Counted from the first letter of the stretch, positions 1 to 12,597 are shown. The stretch: DNA of 64,000 nt from Cyclotella cryptica (GCA_013187285.1 JABMIG010000145.1:337501-401500); one strand, 5' to 3'. The notes: generated from the sequence alone by a model not told the origin. Numbers and translations: made by a program.

Positions 1-1037
1 GCATCGTCGGCCGTAAAGCCTGTTGCATATTCGTTGATGGAGTACATCGGTGTCAAGTCAAATGTGGATTACCTCACCGACAGCATGCAGGAGGGCGGGT
101 ATAAAAATCACGACGGGCGGAAATGGCAAAACATCTATCCGGGGGAAGGACGGCACGATTACAAAGACATTTGCAAGAGGATAAAGGACGCCTCATTGCC
201 CTTGATAACGCTAATCGAGCAGTGCATCTGCCCTCATGATTGCTACGCTCGCAATGCTGCAAGGAGGGGGGCTGGAATCAAATTGTGTCATGAAAATCAG
301 ACCGACACGGAATTTCGAGAGCTGTTGACACTCAGAAGAATCAACTTATTGCTCCGGGATCACACTCTCCAAAACAGGCAAAGTCTTCACATTGATGGAA
401 CGGATTTCGGCATTATCGTTATCATTGTGGAGAAATGTGGGCCTGACGGCTATGACTTCCATTACATCCCGAAATCTCACAACCGATTTCAAACGCACAA
501 TCGTCACGTTTGGGTCCCGAATCAGCCGTAAGACAGCCCAATCTCGAAAGGGGCGATTTGTTGGTGTTCGCGCCATCATTGATTCATGCAGGGGGGAAGG
601 CCAGTTCTCCGAGGCCAACTGGGATCGCCAGGTGCGGATACATCGAGGTTGGTCACTTTATTCCACCAGCTCCAGGGGGCACACAAAACGAAGAGCGCTA
701 CAAAAACATCGGAGGCTACGACAAATGGACCGACGTGTCGTTTCAGTTTACGCTGTCGCATGCTTCAGATCCAATGTGCGAGCTGGGGCGAGGACAAAAC
801 ATTTGGTTCATTCGCGATGAACAAAAGCACGAAGAGACGGAGTTACAAGGACAAAGGTACCACAAAGTTCAAGTGGATGGTGCTGAGTTTCAAAGGTACA
901 TCGAAGAGGGCGGTAGCGCGTTTGAGGATACACTTAACAAAGCCTTCGAGACGTGGCTGGCTATTTTATCTGGCAAGGCAAAGCATATCACTCGAAAGAG
1001 AAGTCATCGGTCATCGACGGCAATGAATATGGTCTAG
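1..1037 (+). pseudogene. Phytanoyl-CoA-dioxygenase-like 2OG-Fe(II) oxygenase, 5' end outside window, frame-broken
   Basis: The frame is open from base 1, so the gene begins upstream of the window. The first reading frame (to 531) holds an HxD iron motif (SLHIDGTDFG, about residue 117). The second (about 510-1037) continues with GDLLVFAPSLIHAGG, which gives the distal iron-binding His, and then an Arg (GIARCGYIEVGH) suited to 2-oxoglutarate binding. Together these are the core of the double-stranded beta-helix of PhyH-type oxygenases, which hydroxylate small molecules or lipids. The two halves lie in different frames with a 20-base overlap, so there is one frameshift near 505-530 or a sequencing error. 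A GTAAGA donor-like site lies at 528, but no acceptor at a plausible distance was found. The substrate cannot be deduced. Confidence 0.6.
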
Positions 1038-1040
1038 TTA

Positions 1041-1570
1041 TAAACTAGTAGTCACCTGGCATTGTTTTTCAACAAGAAAAACTAGAACTAGCAATACATT
1101 TCCTTTTTATATCGTCCTCTAGTGTAATGGAAGGATGGTTGAATCTTCGTACACGGAGGATCGTCCAGAATTGACATTCTTCTTGTTATCCTTTGTGCAC
1201 AATAAGTTGGAAACAGTCACAACAGTCACAGCAACAATATCTTGGAATTGTGCCATGACACAATACAATACACAATACAATACAATACAATACAATACAA
1301 TACAATAGTACCATGCCAGAATACCATACTATTAACGTGCATCTCCCTTCCACGTGGATAACATTTCTATGTAAGGCGACAAAACTAGGTACAATACCAT
1401 AAGTAGTACAACCATCATGTCAGGAAGGGGGCAGGACTATCATAATGAGCACAGCTCCCACAACAGCTTAAAACACAATTCTCAAATACAAGCCTCTACC
1501 ACATGGGACTTCAGTAGATATCAGTGGATGTTACCTTTCGTTTTCGCTTAGATTATGTCCCGTACACCAA
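1041..1570. other. Intergenic spacer
   Basis: No gene is seen. It contains an (ACAAT)n microsatellite at about 1261-1311 and a degenerate tRNA-like box A at 1120-1130 with no cloverleaf. Confidence 0.6.
1261..1311. repeat. (ACAAT)n microsatellite
   Basis: About ten copies of the pentamer ACAAT, with one interruption near the start. Confidence 0.9.
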
Positions 1571-2631
1571 ATGGATGATATTCACCAACCGCAGCCCCTC
1601 ATGGTTGTTGGGACGTGGACCACAAACATCATTACTTCACCAGTATGTCCGTGGCGACAGTTCGGATTCAACGATGCGCGAGACGGCGACGTAGGTCAGG
1701 ATAGAACTCCTACGGAAGTACGTTCCCCCGTCGCTCGTCGAGCCTTCAACGAATCGTCCATCGTCGGTCACCGATTTCCAAAACTACGCGTTGTTAGACG
1801 AAATCGTAGATTCCACTGGAATACTCTCTCCCGTCTCTCGTAAAGCCATCACTGATTCATCCATGGCAGGCGAGAGAATTACATCCCACGATGTGGGTGA
1901 GGTACACGCTTCCCCTTCTGCTCGTGGATCCATTGAAGTATCATCGCACCGACCGTGGAAGCCATGGCGCGGATGAGAGAGATCTATAATGATCGTTCGC
2001 GTCGCAACCGTGCGATTGCTTCGTCCGGGGAAAACAGTGTGCACAGTCCTACGAAGACACCCTTGACGCCAACAAAAATTCCTGCAAGAATGTAGGATGG
2101 ACGGACGCCCTGTCTGCCCCGGCGAACGGTCCTATTGTGAGGGAATGTACTCGAACGAATTGCAGGAACGTTGGAGACTGCCGGAAACAATTATTACACC
2201 AGCGTCGAGTATCATTGAGTGTCCAAGTGCGTCGTTGCCACGCAGTTTGACTGCGACGGAAAGCGCCTCTCCGGTTTGAAGGTCATGAGGGGGATGCTTC
2301 ATCCCGGCATTGGCCGTAATTGGCGAATTTACTGGAACTGTGAGACCGTGGGCAACAATGAATAAGGACTCGAAAATATTATATTGTAGAGATTGACAAC
2401 AAAACACACATTGACGCAGAAAAAGAGGGCAATTGCACCAGATTCATCAATCATCGATGTAAGGATTTCAATGCGGTGCTCATTTCAGTACGAGCATTTG
2501 ATACGGCTACTGTTTTTGTTCGGTCCATCAAACCCATAGGGGAGAATGAGTTCATCACACTCGATTATGGACCAAATTTCATGGCGTTCTTTGATCGTTG
2601 TCCGTGTGAGTCTTGTTCTCCTGGTGCATGA
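1571..2631 (+). pseudogene. Decayed SET-domain (lysine methyltransferase-like) gene
   Basis: The recognisable part is 2286-2631. One frame reads ALAVIGEFTGTVRP (from 2307), matching the VIGEYxGE strand of SET domains. After a frame change near 2365-2378 the next frame reads EGNCTRFINHRC (from about 2425), the catalytic GNxxRFINHSC motif. It continues to ITLDYGPNF, the (Y/F)DYG motif, and a CPCESC tail like a post-SET zinc motif, ending at the TGA of 2629-2631. SET domains methylate lysine on histones or other proteins. The last His-(Ser/Arg)-Cys triad reads NHRC here. Upstream (1571-2280) the + strand has short low-complexity reading frames with SP/TP motifs (SPTKTPLTPTK near 2045-2085) in several frames. 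They may be its N-terminal part, but the link is inferred. It is probably a pseudogene; an unrecognised small intron is less likely. Confidence 0.55.
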
Positions 2632-3086
2632 GCTGTGCATGAGTGTGGTACGAGTAATAGTAATAATAATAATAATGTAATTCATATTCTCCAGAGAGAG
2701 AGAGAGAGAGACGCTCTCCCGTTTCCGTTGACTCATCTACCAAGTCTAAACCCTCTCGGAATACACGACGATTGACGCATGTAAGCTAAACCGCCACTAC
2801 CGCTCTTCCGTTTCTAGACCTCCTTGAATACATCCCGGCATCACGCGTACAAATCCCTCGCCTCCTCCTGGGGCCGTCTCGTCGTGCGCATACGAATCGT
2901 GGTGGGAGGATGTCATGGATGGGTTGTGGTGTGGAGGAGGTGCGGAGGAGGTGTGGAGCTGGTGGAGGTGGATGTGGAGGTTTAGTACCGTACTGTACGG
3001 TGCTGAGAAGATTGTAAAATGATGAACATTGACTACAATTTGCTAAAGATTAACTGTCACAATACTTCGTCACCCCCTGCTCCTGC
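2632..3086. other. Spacer with simple repeats
   Basis: Contains (TAA)n at about 2656-2676, (GA)n at 2693-2711 and a G-rich GGTGGAGG-type stretch at about 2900-2985. No gene is recognised. Confidence 0.6.
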
Positions 3087-3150
3087 TTATTGAGCTGTCT
3101 CTTTCGATGTATTGCTTTTTTTCAATCTGACCAGACTTGGGTGTATCAAA

Positions 3151-5545
3151 TTATTTCTTCCCCCCCTGCCTTTCAAGCTCTCTTTTCTTACGCATTGATT
3201 TTTTCGAAGTCTCACGCAACTTGGGTGCATCGAATAATCTCTTCCTCTTTCGAAACACAGCTCCATCTGTTCCTCCGGGCAACTCTTTACGCCTTGGGCC
3301 CTCCCTCCCATACTTATCTTTTGGCTTAAAATCTTCACATCCTGTCCTAGTCCATCCTCCACAATCCCTTGACATCCTCATACAAAATGGCCTATAATAA
3401 CAACGCTGATCATGTAGATTTGGGAGGGGTTGAATAGCAACATTGCTATTGTCAGATTTACCCTCTGCCTCCTCGAGCATCCGTTTCAATGCATCAACGT
3501 CCTTTTTACTTGCCCGAAATTTTGCACGAAGGCGGTTGTATTTTTTTGCATTTGCTTCGTGGACTTTTTCTGCGGCTTGAAGTTGTTGCTTGATTGTATC
3601 AACATTAAGACTCGTAGCTGGAACTGATAACGTTGGTAGACGATTGTCAGCTAGGTCCCCTTCATGTCCTGACTGGTCCGATGGACTGACATTGGCAAGA
3701 GAGGCTCTGGCTTTCTTTGATTTCCGTGACCCCTTATCTCCGTCTGCTCTCATCATAATCTGACGTTGCTGAAAGCTTTTGAACCTTTCATAAAGAAAGC
3801 TTTCACGCTCAATCTCACTCATCGACAAGTAATCAACACCCGCAGGAAGAGGAGACAATGTGCTCTCTAGAACAGTCTCAACCTTGCCATCTGCCAACGT
3901 AATTGTATACTCATCATCATGCACCTGGAAAATGGAAGCAAACACCTCACCTCCTTCACCATCAGGATCAGTGTACAACACCTGTTGGTGTTCAACAAAC
4001 CTACCCTTCAGAGCTGTTGGGAAAGTTGTTCTTCGCTCCTCATCGGCATCCTCGTCTGCCTCCTCCTCGGACTCGGATGATCGCTTGGCTCGAGCAGTTG
4101 TCCCTGGACGAGTCACTGGCACACGTACTCTTGGTGCTAGCTTAAAAGTTAACTGGTGAAAAGGTAGTCGTACCATTTGCCCGGTACTCGCCCACTCTAT
4201 CAACAAACCATCAGGTCCATTATTATCATGATCATCAATCAAAAAACCAGGTTGCAACTCTTTGGCATCGCCCTCTCTAGCCCAGACAAGACAGACTCTT
4301 GTCTTCTCCTTGCGAACTCGACTCTTGACAGGAGGTGTAATCCCGGTTTCATCGAATCCTGATCCACCTTTGCTCTTCGCTAAATTAGAAGCACCACCTG
4401 GTGCATCATCCGTATCTTCAGTCCCTGCTGTTTTGTCAGAGGTAGCGTCAGGCATCTTTGCAACATCAGTAGATGTGTCTTGCACTTCTGATTTTTTCAT
4501 AGTACCTACAGTTGCAGCTGGTTTCTCATTGGTAGCCTCCAGCGTTTCCGGCACTTCAGGCTCTTCAGTAGTACCTGCTGTCGTACCTGGCTGCTCATTG
4601 GTAGGCTCGAGCATCTTTGCAACGGCAGCAGAACTATCTCGGGCTTCTGGCTTTTCAAAAGTATCTGCACTTGCTCCTGGTCTCCCACTTGTCGTTTCCA
4701 TTGTCTGTGTCTCGTCTGCTTTGGCTGCTGGTGAAGGTTTCTTACCACCCTGTGCTTTCTTTGCCTCTCCTTTTGCTGGGCATTCTTGAATGACTGAATA
4801 GATTTGTCCCCATGTTTCAAGCCACTGCCAGTGAAATAGCTGGTGATGAAGGCACAGTGCTCCTTTGGTTGGATAAGCAATACCTTCCTTCAGCAGCTCA
4901 ACATGCACTTTCCCATCTTTTCGGTGGAAATAGACAGTAGTTGTCACCTGAAATGACTCCTCAAGTTTTGTTGATCTCCTTGTTTTCGTTCCCGCCAATG
5001 GATCACTGTAGACGAAGATTGTTTTTTGATAGCACTTTGCAAGAAAACAACAGTGCTCTGAGCTGAACCAAGCTTCCTTTTTCATCTTCGTGCCTTTTTT
5101 GTGATCCAAAAATGCTTGCACATCCTTAAAAAGACTATGGTGATCCAATGGGATCATTCTCCTTTCCTTCCCCTTGGTTTAAAAAAGATTGGATCTCCTT
5201 CCTCATACTCTGCTACCACTTTCTTTATCCGACCTGCGAACTCATCGATAAAATCATTGACCGAAGGACACGTGGACTTCAATCCTGTCCAACATGCTTC
5301 GGAACCGCATTTTCCCTTGCTGAATTTTCGTGTATCACTCCAATTTTGCTCACATTGTCTACTGGCTTTAATATCAACTCGCAATCGGAAAGAACTGGTG
5401 GCTCGCGGGGTGCCTCTGCAGCTTTTGCGCTACGAGGATGTTTAGACCTCTTCTCCTTGATTGGCGAGGGCATCAGAGCAACCTTGCGCGGAGAATAGTT
5501 TGCTTTAGAGGGATGCTGTGATGTTTGTGTAGGCCGAGGCAGCAC
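3151..5545 (-). CDS. OTU-like cysteine-protease-type protein with Cys-rich C-terminus
   Basis: The main open frame is 5157-3151 (668 aa). Its beginning resembles the second half of an OTU fold: AWFSSEHCCFLAKCYQKTIF, then GALCLHHQLFHWQWLE, where the His pair would supply the general base. The upstream half lies in two other frames. One covers about 5384-5154 and ends GDPIFFKPRGRK; the other, about 5545-5279, is basic, disordered and Pro/Ser-rich. The full gene therefore crosses at least two frame changes. After the OTU-like part come about 130 Thr/Glu/Ala-rich residues, a region with paired small beta-like segments (FLIDDHDNN, GLLIEWASTGQMVRLP), a coiled coil (about residues 520-565) and a conserved-looking C-terminal motif, CYYRPFCMRMSRDCGGWTRT, probably metal-binding. 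OTU proteases remove ubiquitin and also occur in mobile elements. The function here is inferred. Confidence 0.45.
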
Positions 5546-7300
5546 ACGCAGCGTAGGGAGTGAGTGAAAAGCCTGCTGTGAGAGGTGCTCTGGGGCCTCT
5601 CACCTTTTGTCGTCCGGATGAAAAATAATTAATACCGCTAGTATGGTTGTACCATACCATACCATATTATCTAAAGCATGGTGTCAAAAATGTATCTTAG
5701 CGAAGGAGAAGACAAACATGTTTATACGTACATGCTTCTCACATACGCACCATACAAATTGGAAGTTGTGGTGACGGGAGTCATGTGAATACGCGCCACG
5801 ATGTGGTGCCCGTACGAGGCCCGTACGGTATGTCTTGGAATTGCAATTGCAAAACAACAACAACCATGGCATGTTCGTCTCTGTCGGCTGTCATCTCTCC
5901 CGCAGCAGCGGCCCTCAGAATACACATTTCGGTCTCTTTAATCCTCCCTCTATCACCCCACTATCCCCCCGATGTTTGCCACAACCTTTTCTGACACAAA
6001 ATGATTATGAGCGAACACCTTGATACCTGCCATCGATAAATTGTAAGTCCGTCATGTTTGTCTCAATTTAAAACCACTCTCAATGCCCTCACCTATCGAC
6101 TATCATCTCATGCCAAGACATCATGCCGAGTCTGCTGCGGCAGCTGTCCATCCAGACCATTTGCGGCACCGGCCACGCCGTTAAACTACAAGGCCGGTGC
6201 ACCACGATCAACACGCAGTAGCATTTCATGTAAGTTTTGATTGGACAACCATTTAAGTTTCACGCTATTTCATCTCACAATTATTCGAGAAACTATGGCC
6301 ATCACATCAGTTGTGAATGCCTCCAAACTATGCTGCCGTTGCATGGATACATATTATACGTCCATTGGCTGTGATCGAGCATTTACCAATGAGTGATCCC
6401 ATGCCATCAAAGAAATCCTGTTATTAACAGGTGAATTGATAAGAGAAAAACGCATTTTTAGGAATCCATTTTTATTGATATTGTTCTCCTTTTTTGGACA
6501 TCAAAGAACAATAGAATATATATTGTTATGCAACAAAACACAACAATCAACCTTTCAAATAGGTGGTAGGGGGGTCAATAATTTGCAGGGGGCAACGTTA
6601 TTTATTGTGAATACTGTCTCTTTGTCCTCATGTATCATCCTGCACTGTAACATATGGTAGGTTATCATGTTGTGACTATCATGACATGAACACGTCAACA
6701 AAAAGAGGCTCTGGGGATCAACCGCTAGATTTATTTGGCTCTGATAGGACTTTTTATCTAGTTTCATTTTTCTTGTCTGCGGATCTAGCTTTCTAATGAT
6801 TGCGAAACCAAGTACTCCTGTCAACAAAACACAACAACAAAACCAAGCACATTTAACAACAGAACAAATTTAATGTAAATTAATTGATAATTCTCATCAA
6901 CACTATACAGTTTTTTAGAAGGGAGAGCTGACTACTCTAAATTAGTGTGTTCATAGCACTATGAGATAGACAGCATGACTTAACTGAGCCCATTTTTGAT
7001 GCAGCGCTCAGTTTTCTCAGCATAATTTGACTGAGGAGTTAGTAGAGGTAGTGCACCCCATTTGGTGTCATCATACATTACAACACAAAATATTTATGAG
7101 CAGTTCAGACCTTATCTCTTACGTCTACTCTTCATTGATGACTTGACGCTCTCTTAGCAAATAATAGCACAAAAAGGCAATCATAAAGTCACTTCCGCAA
7201 ACAAAACAAAACAAAACAAAACAAGCTAACAGACACTCGACTAAATCATGTAATATCCCCATGTCCCATAATCAATTCGACTTATCCCCATGTCCCATGA
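5546..7300. other. AT-rich spacer
   Basis: No convincing gene. There is a cluster of ACCAT/TATGG repeats at about 5641-5668 and an (AAAAC)n tract at about 7199-7224. Short open frames show no recognisable motif. Confidence 0.5.
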
Positions 7301-10300
7301 TCAATTTGACTTTTTGGTCCTCGCTGCTGTCTGCCTACGGCTACGTCGATAAGGCTCAGCCTCTTTCATCTTCTTTCCGCTCTTCGTGTTCTTGGAGCCA
7401 TCCTCTTCATCACTATCCACAGCAATCTTCTTCTTTCGTCCACGCGTTTTCTTTACAGAAGAATCTTGTTCATCACCGCGAACAGCTGCCGTCTTCTTCT
7501 TTCCACTATGCTTCTTCTTTCTACCAGCACTATCTTCATCACTGTCGACCGCAACTGTCTTCTTCTTTCCACTCTTCTTCTTGGGAGAATCCTCTTTGTC
7601 ACTAGAAGTACTATTGTCCTCCACTGTCTTCTTCTTCTCGTTGTCAGTCTTGTTCTGCTTTCCACCGGCAAGCTCATCTTTAACATTACGAACATTCTCC
7701 ACCTGTACCTCCTCTACTTCCTTTTTGAAAGAACTTTCATCATGATCAAATTCCACCGTAACACTTCCATTTTCTTTGAGCCCCCTACCATCATAAGTCG
7801 AAGATGTCAATCCACCAAAAAAACTAACTAGGGTGTCACTTATCTTTTTGCCAGCAGACCCAGTTGGGGTTTTCAAGGCGGGCACCAATTTATTCGGGGT
7901 CACCGTAGGTTTGCTTGTAGAGCCGGGCAAGGTAAGTTTCATTGTAGACCCTGGCAAGCTAGCATTACTGGAGGCCAACTTGTTGGAATCATTCTTCTCT
8001 GTAAAGTAAAAACTCTTTGCATTGGACTTTGACTCTTTGGGCTCTTCAGGCTCGGACTCCTCGGGCTCTTCAGGCTCGGACTCCTCGGGCTTTTCAGGCT
8101 CGGACTCTTCGGGCCCTCCAGACTTGGACTCGTCTGTCTCGGACTCTTCGGGCTTGGATTTGCGCTTTGGTTTGTGCGCGGACGCATCAGTAGTCTCTGA
8201 CTCATCAGAACTCTCTGAACTGAAAGAAGTGCTGTATGCGTTAGAGCTCTTAGACTCATTGGAACTCTCAGTCTTGTTGGAAGTCTTGGAATTGTCAGAA
8301 CTCTCAGACTCGGAAGACGAGGAGGAGGATTTATACTTATGGAGGGAGCGTCTGGATTTCGTGGTGTAGGTATCCATTCGATGCTTTTTAACGGGCTTGT
8401 AGGTGCAGCTTGGACTTCTGGGCATGCTTGGATTTCATCAAACGTCCAGGATGTTCATCCTCCGAAGAGAACTCATCGTCAATGTACGTCGGCATATGAC
8501 GCCTAGAAGAGATAGGGTTACTGTCAGAAAGAAATTTGAATATAATGGAACAACTAGTTTCATTCAACATACCTGTTCACATTAGGACGTTTGACAATGG
8601 GACAGAAGTGACCATTCGAAAAGAACAGCTTCAACGTGTTCTTTGCCCGACCATTTGCTTGGTACACTCTATCCTCTCCTCCAAAAGCAAAGACAACAAT
8701 GTCAACATCAAATCTAAGAGCAGCTACTTTGAAGAAAACTTCAGATTGCCAAGCGCCATCCGTCGCCATCTTAATAATTTCATTATCTGTGATGCCGATC
8801 AAGACGGTAAGTTCTCGGAAGTTCTTGACAGCATAATCTGCAACGAGGGCTTTGGCTTGAGTCCACAATCCTTCAGAACCATAAATATGTACTGCCATAG
8901 ATCGAGGAGCACAGTTGCCATCGCCTTCAACAAACACAAGATTGTGTCCTTTTAGCATTGGGTTGGCCTTGACAAACTTCTTAAACTTGGCAGTTGTTTG
9001 CTCTCTTAGGGCTTGGTTGCTTGCGGCATTGTCACTTGAAGACAGAGGGGTGCGTACTTGAGAGTTGTAGGGAGAAAGAGAGGCAGCACTGATGGACTTA
9101 ACATCCAGATGCCCAAATTCAGCATTGAGACTCCTGACTTCAGTATCTTCAGTACGATGCTTTGCGGTTCGAGCCTTGCGCTTCTCCAACATAACTTGAA
9201 CGTGGTCCTTTGGTACTTCTTTAGTTACCAGTTGGAGGTCCGGGGCAACCACAGGAACAACATAGAAGTTTCTAGCAAATATTTCAAGATAGGAAGTCGG
9301 GTTATTGCAGCTGAACAAAATGAACACATACAACCCAAGAGGAGAGAGCTTACCCTGTGCCGTTGAAGTAGGTGACTCCACCTTCATCATCAAGATTATC
9401 TTTACAGCTGAACTGATTCGAACACACTGTAGCAGTCAATCCCCTGGGATTCACCTTGAGAGTTACATCATCTTGAAGCATCCCCTGGTTAGACAACTGA
9501 TGTGGCAAACCCTTAAAAGTGATGGCCAGTTTCTTGGTAGTAAAGCCCGAGCTTGGGAAGCTGCCTTAAAAGCTCTGAGAACATCAAATACATTATCAAG
9601 CTTTGTCCCAATTCGATGCTCTTCACATGACAACTGCTCCATCATTTTGTCTGCAAGTTCCGGATTGATTCCACTGATGATGGGGACGATCACAGTGTCA
9701 GAGCTCACAACTTCGCCAACGTAGTGAATGGCATTGCGTTGTTGACAGGCAATGAAGTCGACACATTCACGAGCAAAGCATTGTGCTTCACATCATTAAC
9801 GGTTATCAAATTGCTTCCGTAAAAGGCCTCGATACCACCACCTCCAGGAAACCCAGCGTACGAAAGTCCATTCTGTCCAAACTCCATCTTGGTGTAATAA
9901 TCGCACGTCTGACCATGTATATTCACATTGAATTGGAATACTTGTGTCGGATTCGCTCGAGCTATCTGTACGCACGTCCACCTTTGTGGCGAGAGAGGAA
10001 AATGCAGCTGAAGCAAGTGGGGCATGATTCACTCCAGTAGTCCTATTCGTGGAGGGGACAGAATGTAGAGTGGACGCAGATGGAGAGCTAAACCCTGCGT
10101 GATGGCGGACATTGTGGAGATGGCTGAATCCAACCATGCTTTTGTTATGAAACTTGTCTTGAGGTTGGCAGAACTGAGATTCGTATAGGCCTCTGTCGAT
10201 GTCCGGGAAACGTGTGGTTGATCCTGGTGCTGAGTAGTAGGCGTGGTAGACAGAATAGCCTACGGCGAGAGGACGATACTTGGATTTACCGTTTGGATTC

Positions 10301-10506
10301 CTTTGAAACTTGTCTAGAGCCCTTCGGGTGTTCGATAAAGCCACTTTGTTTAGATACTTGGTGTTGAATACGACTGGGTAATCAAAGACTGAGCGATTGC
10401 ATTCATCAACGAGGTTGTTTCTGAGGTCTACAATGGAAGTGTCTGTTAACGATGCATATTTTATGACATCAAGTTGATGCGCATTGAGACGAGGTTTAGG
10501 CAACAT
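7301..10506 (-). pseudogene. Multi-exon OTU cysteine protease gene with acidic/basic repeat tail, frame-broken
   Basis: Read from 10506 downward. A roughly 180-residue N-terminal region of unknown type begins MLPKPRLNAHQLDVIKYASL. Later blocks (EAQCFARECVDF, VVSSDTVIVPIISGINPELA, LAITFKGLPHQ) lie in changing frames. An intron fits at 9353-9272 (GTAAGC...TTTGCTAG) and joins NGTG to NFYVVPVV in frame. The OTU domain follows, with the catalytic Cys motif EGDGNCAPRSMAVH and the His motif FFSNGHFCPIV. A second intron fits at 8572-8503 (GTATGT...TTCTAG). After one more frame change comes a 374-codon tail (8425-7301): Ser-rich, then EPEEPEES repeats, then four GKKKT-AVDSDED-like modules and a basic end (RRSRRQTAARTKK). 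The tail looks like a nuclear, chromatin-type acidic/basic region. At least three frame changes make it probably dead, although the introns are intact. Confidence 0.5.
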
Positions 10507-10889
10507 TTCGTCGGTTTATGAGCTTTCCGCTGCAAAAACAATCCGCACGAATGGATCACATTATCATGTGTATGTGAAACCGAAAAACGTTTTCAACTTT
10601 TTGGATTTGTTGACCATGGGGCATCAAACGGTAACCTACCGCACTGTCTACATTGCTGGTGCCTACTACCTCTAGGCACCCATACTTGTGAGATGTAGCG
10701 CACGATAAACATCCACAGTGATGGTGCCTACTACCTTACCTACTTAACCAAGTAATAATTGTTCTGTGTATATTATTATGAGTGGTGGTGCTTGCCACGT
10801 TTACTAAGAGATCAGTAATGGTTTGATGTAATGCAAGGTTTACTTTTACTTGGACATGTCAATAAAAGATACGTGAAGATATCGACATT
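10507..10889. other. Spacer with GGTGCCTACTACCT repeats
   Basis: Two copies of GGTGCCTACTACCT (about 10659 and 10723) and no gene. The same motif recurs in inverted orientation at about 14396-14440 (see the putative element entry). Confidence 0.5.
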
Positions 10890-12355
10890 CTAAATCACTT
10901 GAAAGAGAGGGTGATACTTCATGTCATATTCCACTATGACTGCAACTGCATCCACAGCCATTTTGTGGAGATTTATTTTGTCTTCGGTGTTCTTTCCATG
11001 ACGGAATCGGTGATACAAAATATTGTAGTTCTCTAAGCGGCTATGATAAGTTTCTTGCCTATTCTGAGCCCTGTCCAGGAACCTAAAAACATTTGATGTA
11101 TGACCTGGTCGCTTCACTGTTACCTTCTCGGGCAAGCCTTCATAGGCACTGTCAGCAATTGCCTTTTTCCGTCAGGGATTTGAAATAGCAAAGCATCTCT
11201 GTTCCAGGTTTCTGGCGGCTCTTCCATGCTCTTTGTTCCGCAAAAAAGAGCCTTATCATGACACAGACCAGCGGGGTAGGGACCGTTGATCCAAACACAA
11301 TGAGATTGCCAGACAGAAATGGCAAACTCATACTTCAAGCCAGAACTATGACTCTTGTGGTCGAACCACTTTGTGTGTGGGTCTAATCTGAATTCTTGTG
11401 TGATAAAGTTCACACAGTCGACTGTGATAATGTGGATTTCTTCAGGTCTAAAAATGCTTGGATCAAAGACAATTAATCTCTCTCTGAATGACTGTATACG
11501 ACGGGTAGTTTCCCGACACTTGTCTCTGCAGACAGATTCATCGTAGTTCCATCTCCCTGCAAGTACAGATTCAATGTCATACAACTTGAGCCAGTTTAGA
11601 CCCATCATGAGTTCCTTAAATGATGTGTCGGGGAACTCGTTGCACAAATCTGACAATAAGTCTTTGACAGTCCGTGGTTCGGGGCCGTAGTGGGCCTTGA
11701 AACGATGCACTGATGTCTCGATAACCACTCGTTGACGTTCTTCTCCAAATACAACAAAACTCAAGCCGTATACAAGAATATCATCTGCTGTCATGATTCT
11801 CACATCTAATTTTGGGATTGTGTATCGAGAAATGATACTGGGTTCATCTTTTTTCCTCGAAATGGTGGCGGTTGGTGCACTCTTCGCATCGCCTATTCCA
11901 ACAACTTTTCCTGTGTGTCTGATTGCTTGTTGTTGACGTGAAGTCTGTTTTCCGGACACATTCTCTTCTCTCAAATATTGGACTTGGTGTTCAGCATGAA
12001 GATTTTTCATTTGATATGAATCGTCTTTGGCTAATTGTTGCTTCAACGACTTCACTTGTCGTTCTAGTTCACGAATCCTGGCTAATGCGTCTGACAATGT
12101 TTTGATCGCACCTGATGAATTGCATCGTTTACGGTGAGGAATGCCAACAACATCTTCATTATCATTGTTTCCATCAGGAGCGGCACATAGAGCAAGGTCG
12201 GGAACGTCACCATCACCAGGAACATCATCGTCAATCTCATTAACAACGCTCGCGGTTTCACCGTTAACAGCCTCATCCGCGCGAGTGATAGAAGCACAAA
12301 GTGGTAGAGAAGGAACGCTATTGTCATTACGGCCACTTCCTTGAAACTTGAACAT
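10890..12355 (-). pseudogene. PIF/Harbinger-like DDE transposase with one frameshift
   Basis: The first frame (12355-11120) has an acidic, disordered N-terminus, a basic patch (PHRKRC) and a coiled coil (about residues 85-118), then a transposase core. The first catalytic Asp is in IITVDCVNF, followed by KWFDHKSHSSGLKYEFAISV. The second Asp is in GPYPAGLCHDKALF. After a one-base change in an A-run (about 11160) the second frame supplies the third acid in IADSAYEGLPEK. The family's closing block ends at 10890 (RQETYHSRLENYNILYHRFR). This order matches DDE_Tnp_4-type endonucleases of the PIF/Harbinger superfamily, which cut and paste DNA at TWA targets. A Harbinger-type MITE with TTA duplication at 54.8 kb fits such an enzyme, but its termini were not matched to this gene. 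Confidence 0.65.
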
Positions 12356-12597
12356 GCCTTTGGGAGATAGGACTAACTCAGATTAACATGGGAGAATTCG
12401 ATTGGTTGCACGAGATTATTCAGTTCAGTATAGTATTGCTTGAGGTTTGTTGCTGTGGGGAGGTGTGGGTCCTGCAGGGTTTGGCAACACCGCTCGGTGA
12501 CGTAGTTTGTGTGTATTTTTACTGGGTAGAGCCTGTTGTAGTCTACTATGGTATTGTACCATACTGTACGTGAAAGACAAATAATGGAAATGCGTCT

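Noticed and set aside
528-550. GTAAGA as a splice donor that would explain the frame change in the PhyH-like gene
   Set aside because: The only nearby AG in a suitable frame gives a 23-nt intron, too short to be credible.
1111-1160. tRNA-like box A (TAGTGTAATGG) with a box B-like word a few bases later
   Set aside because: Spacing of about 6 nt is far too short and no cloverleaf forms.
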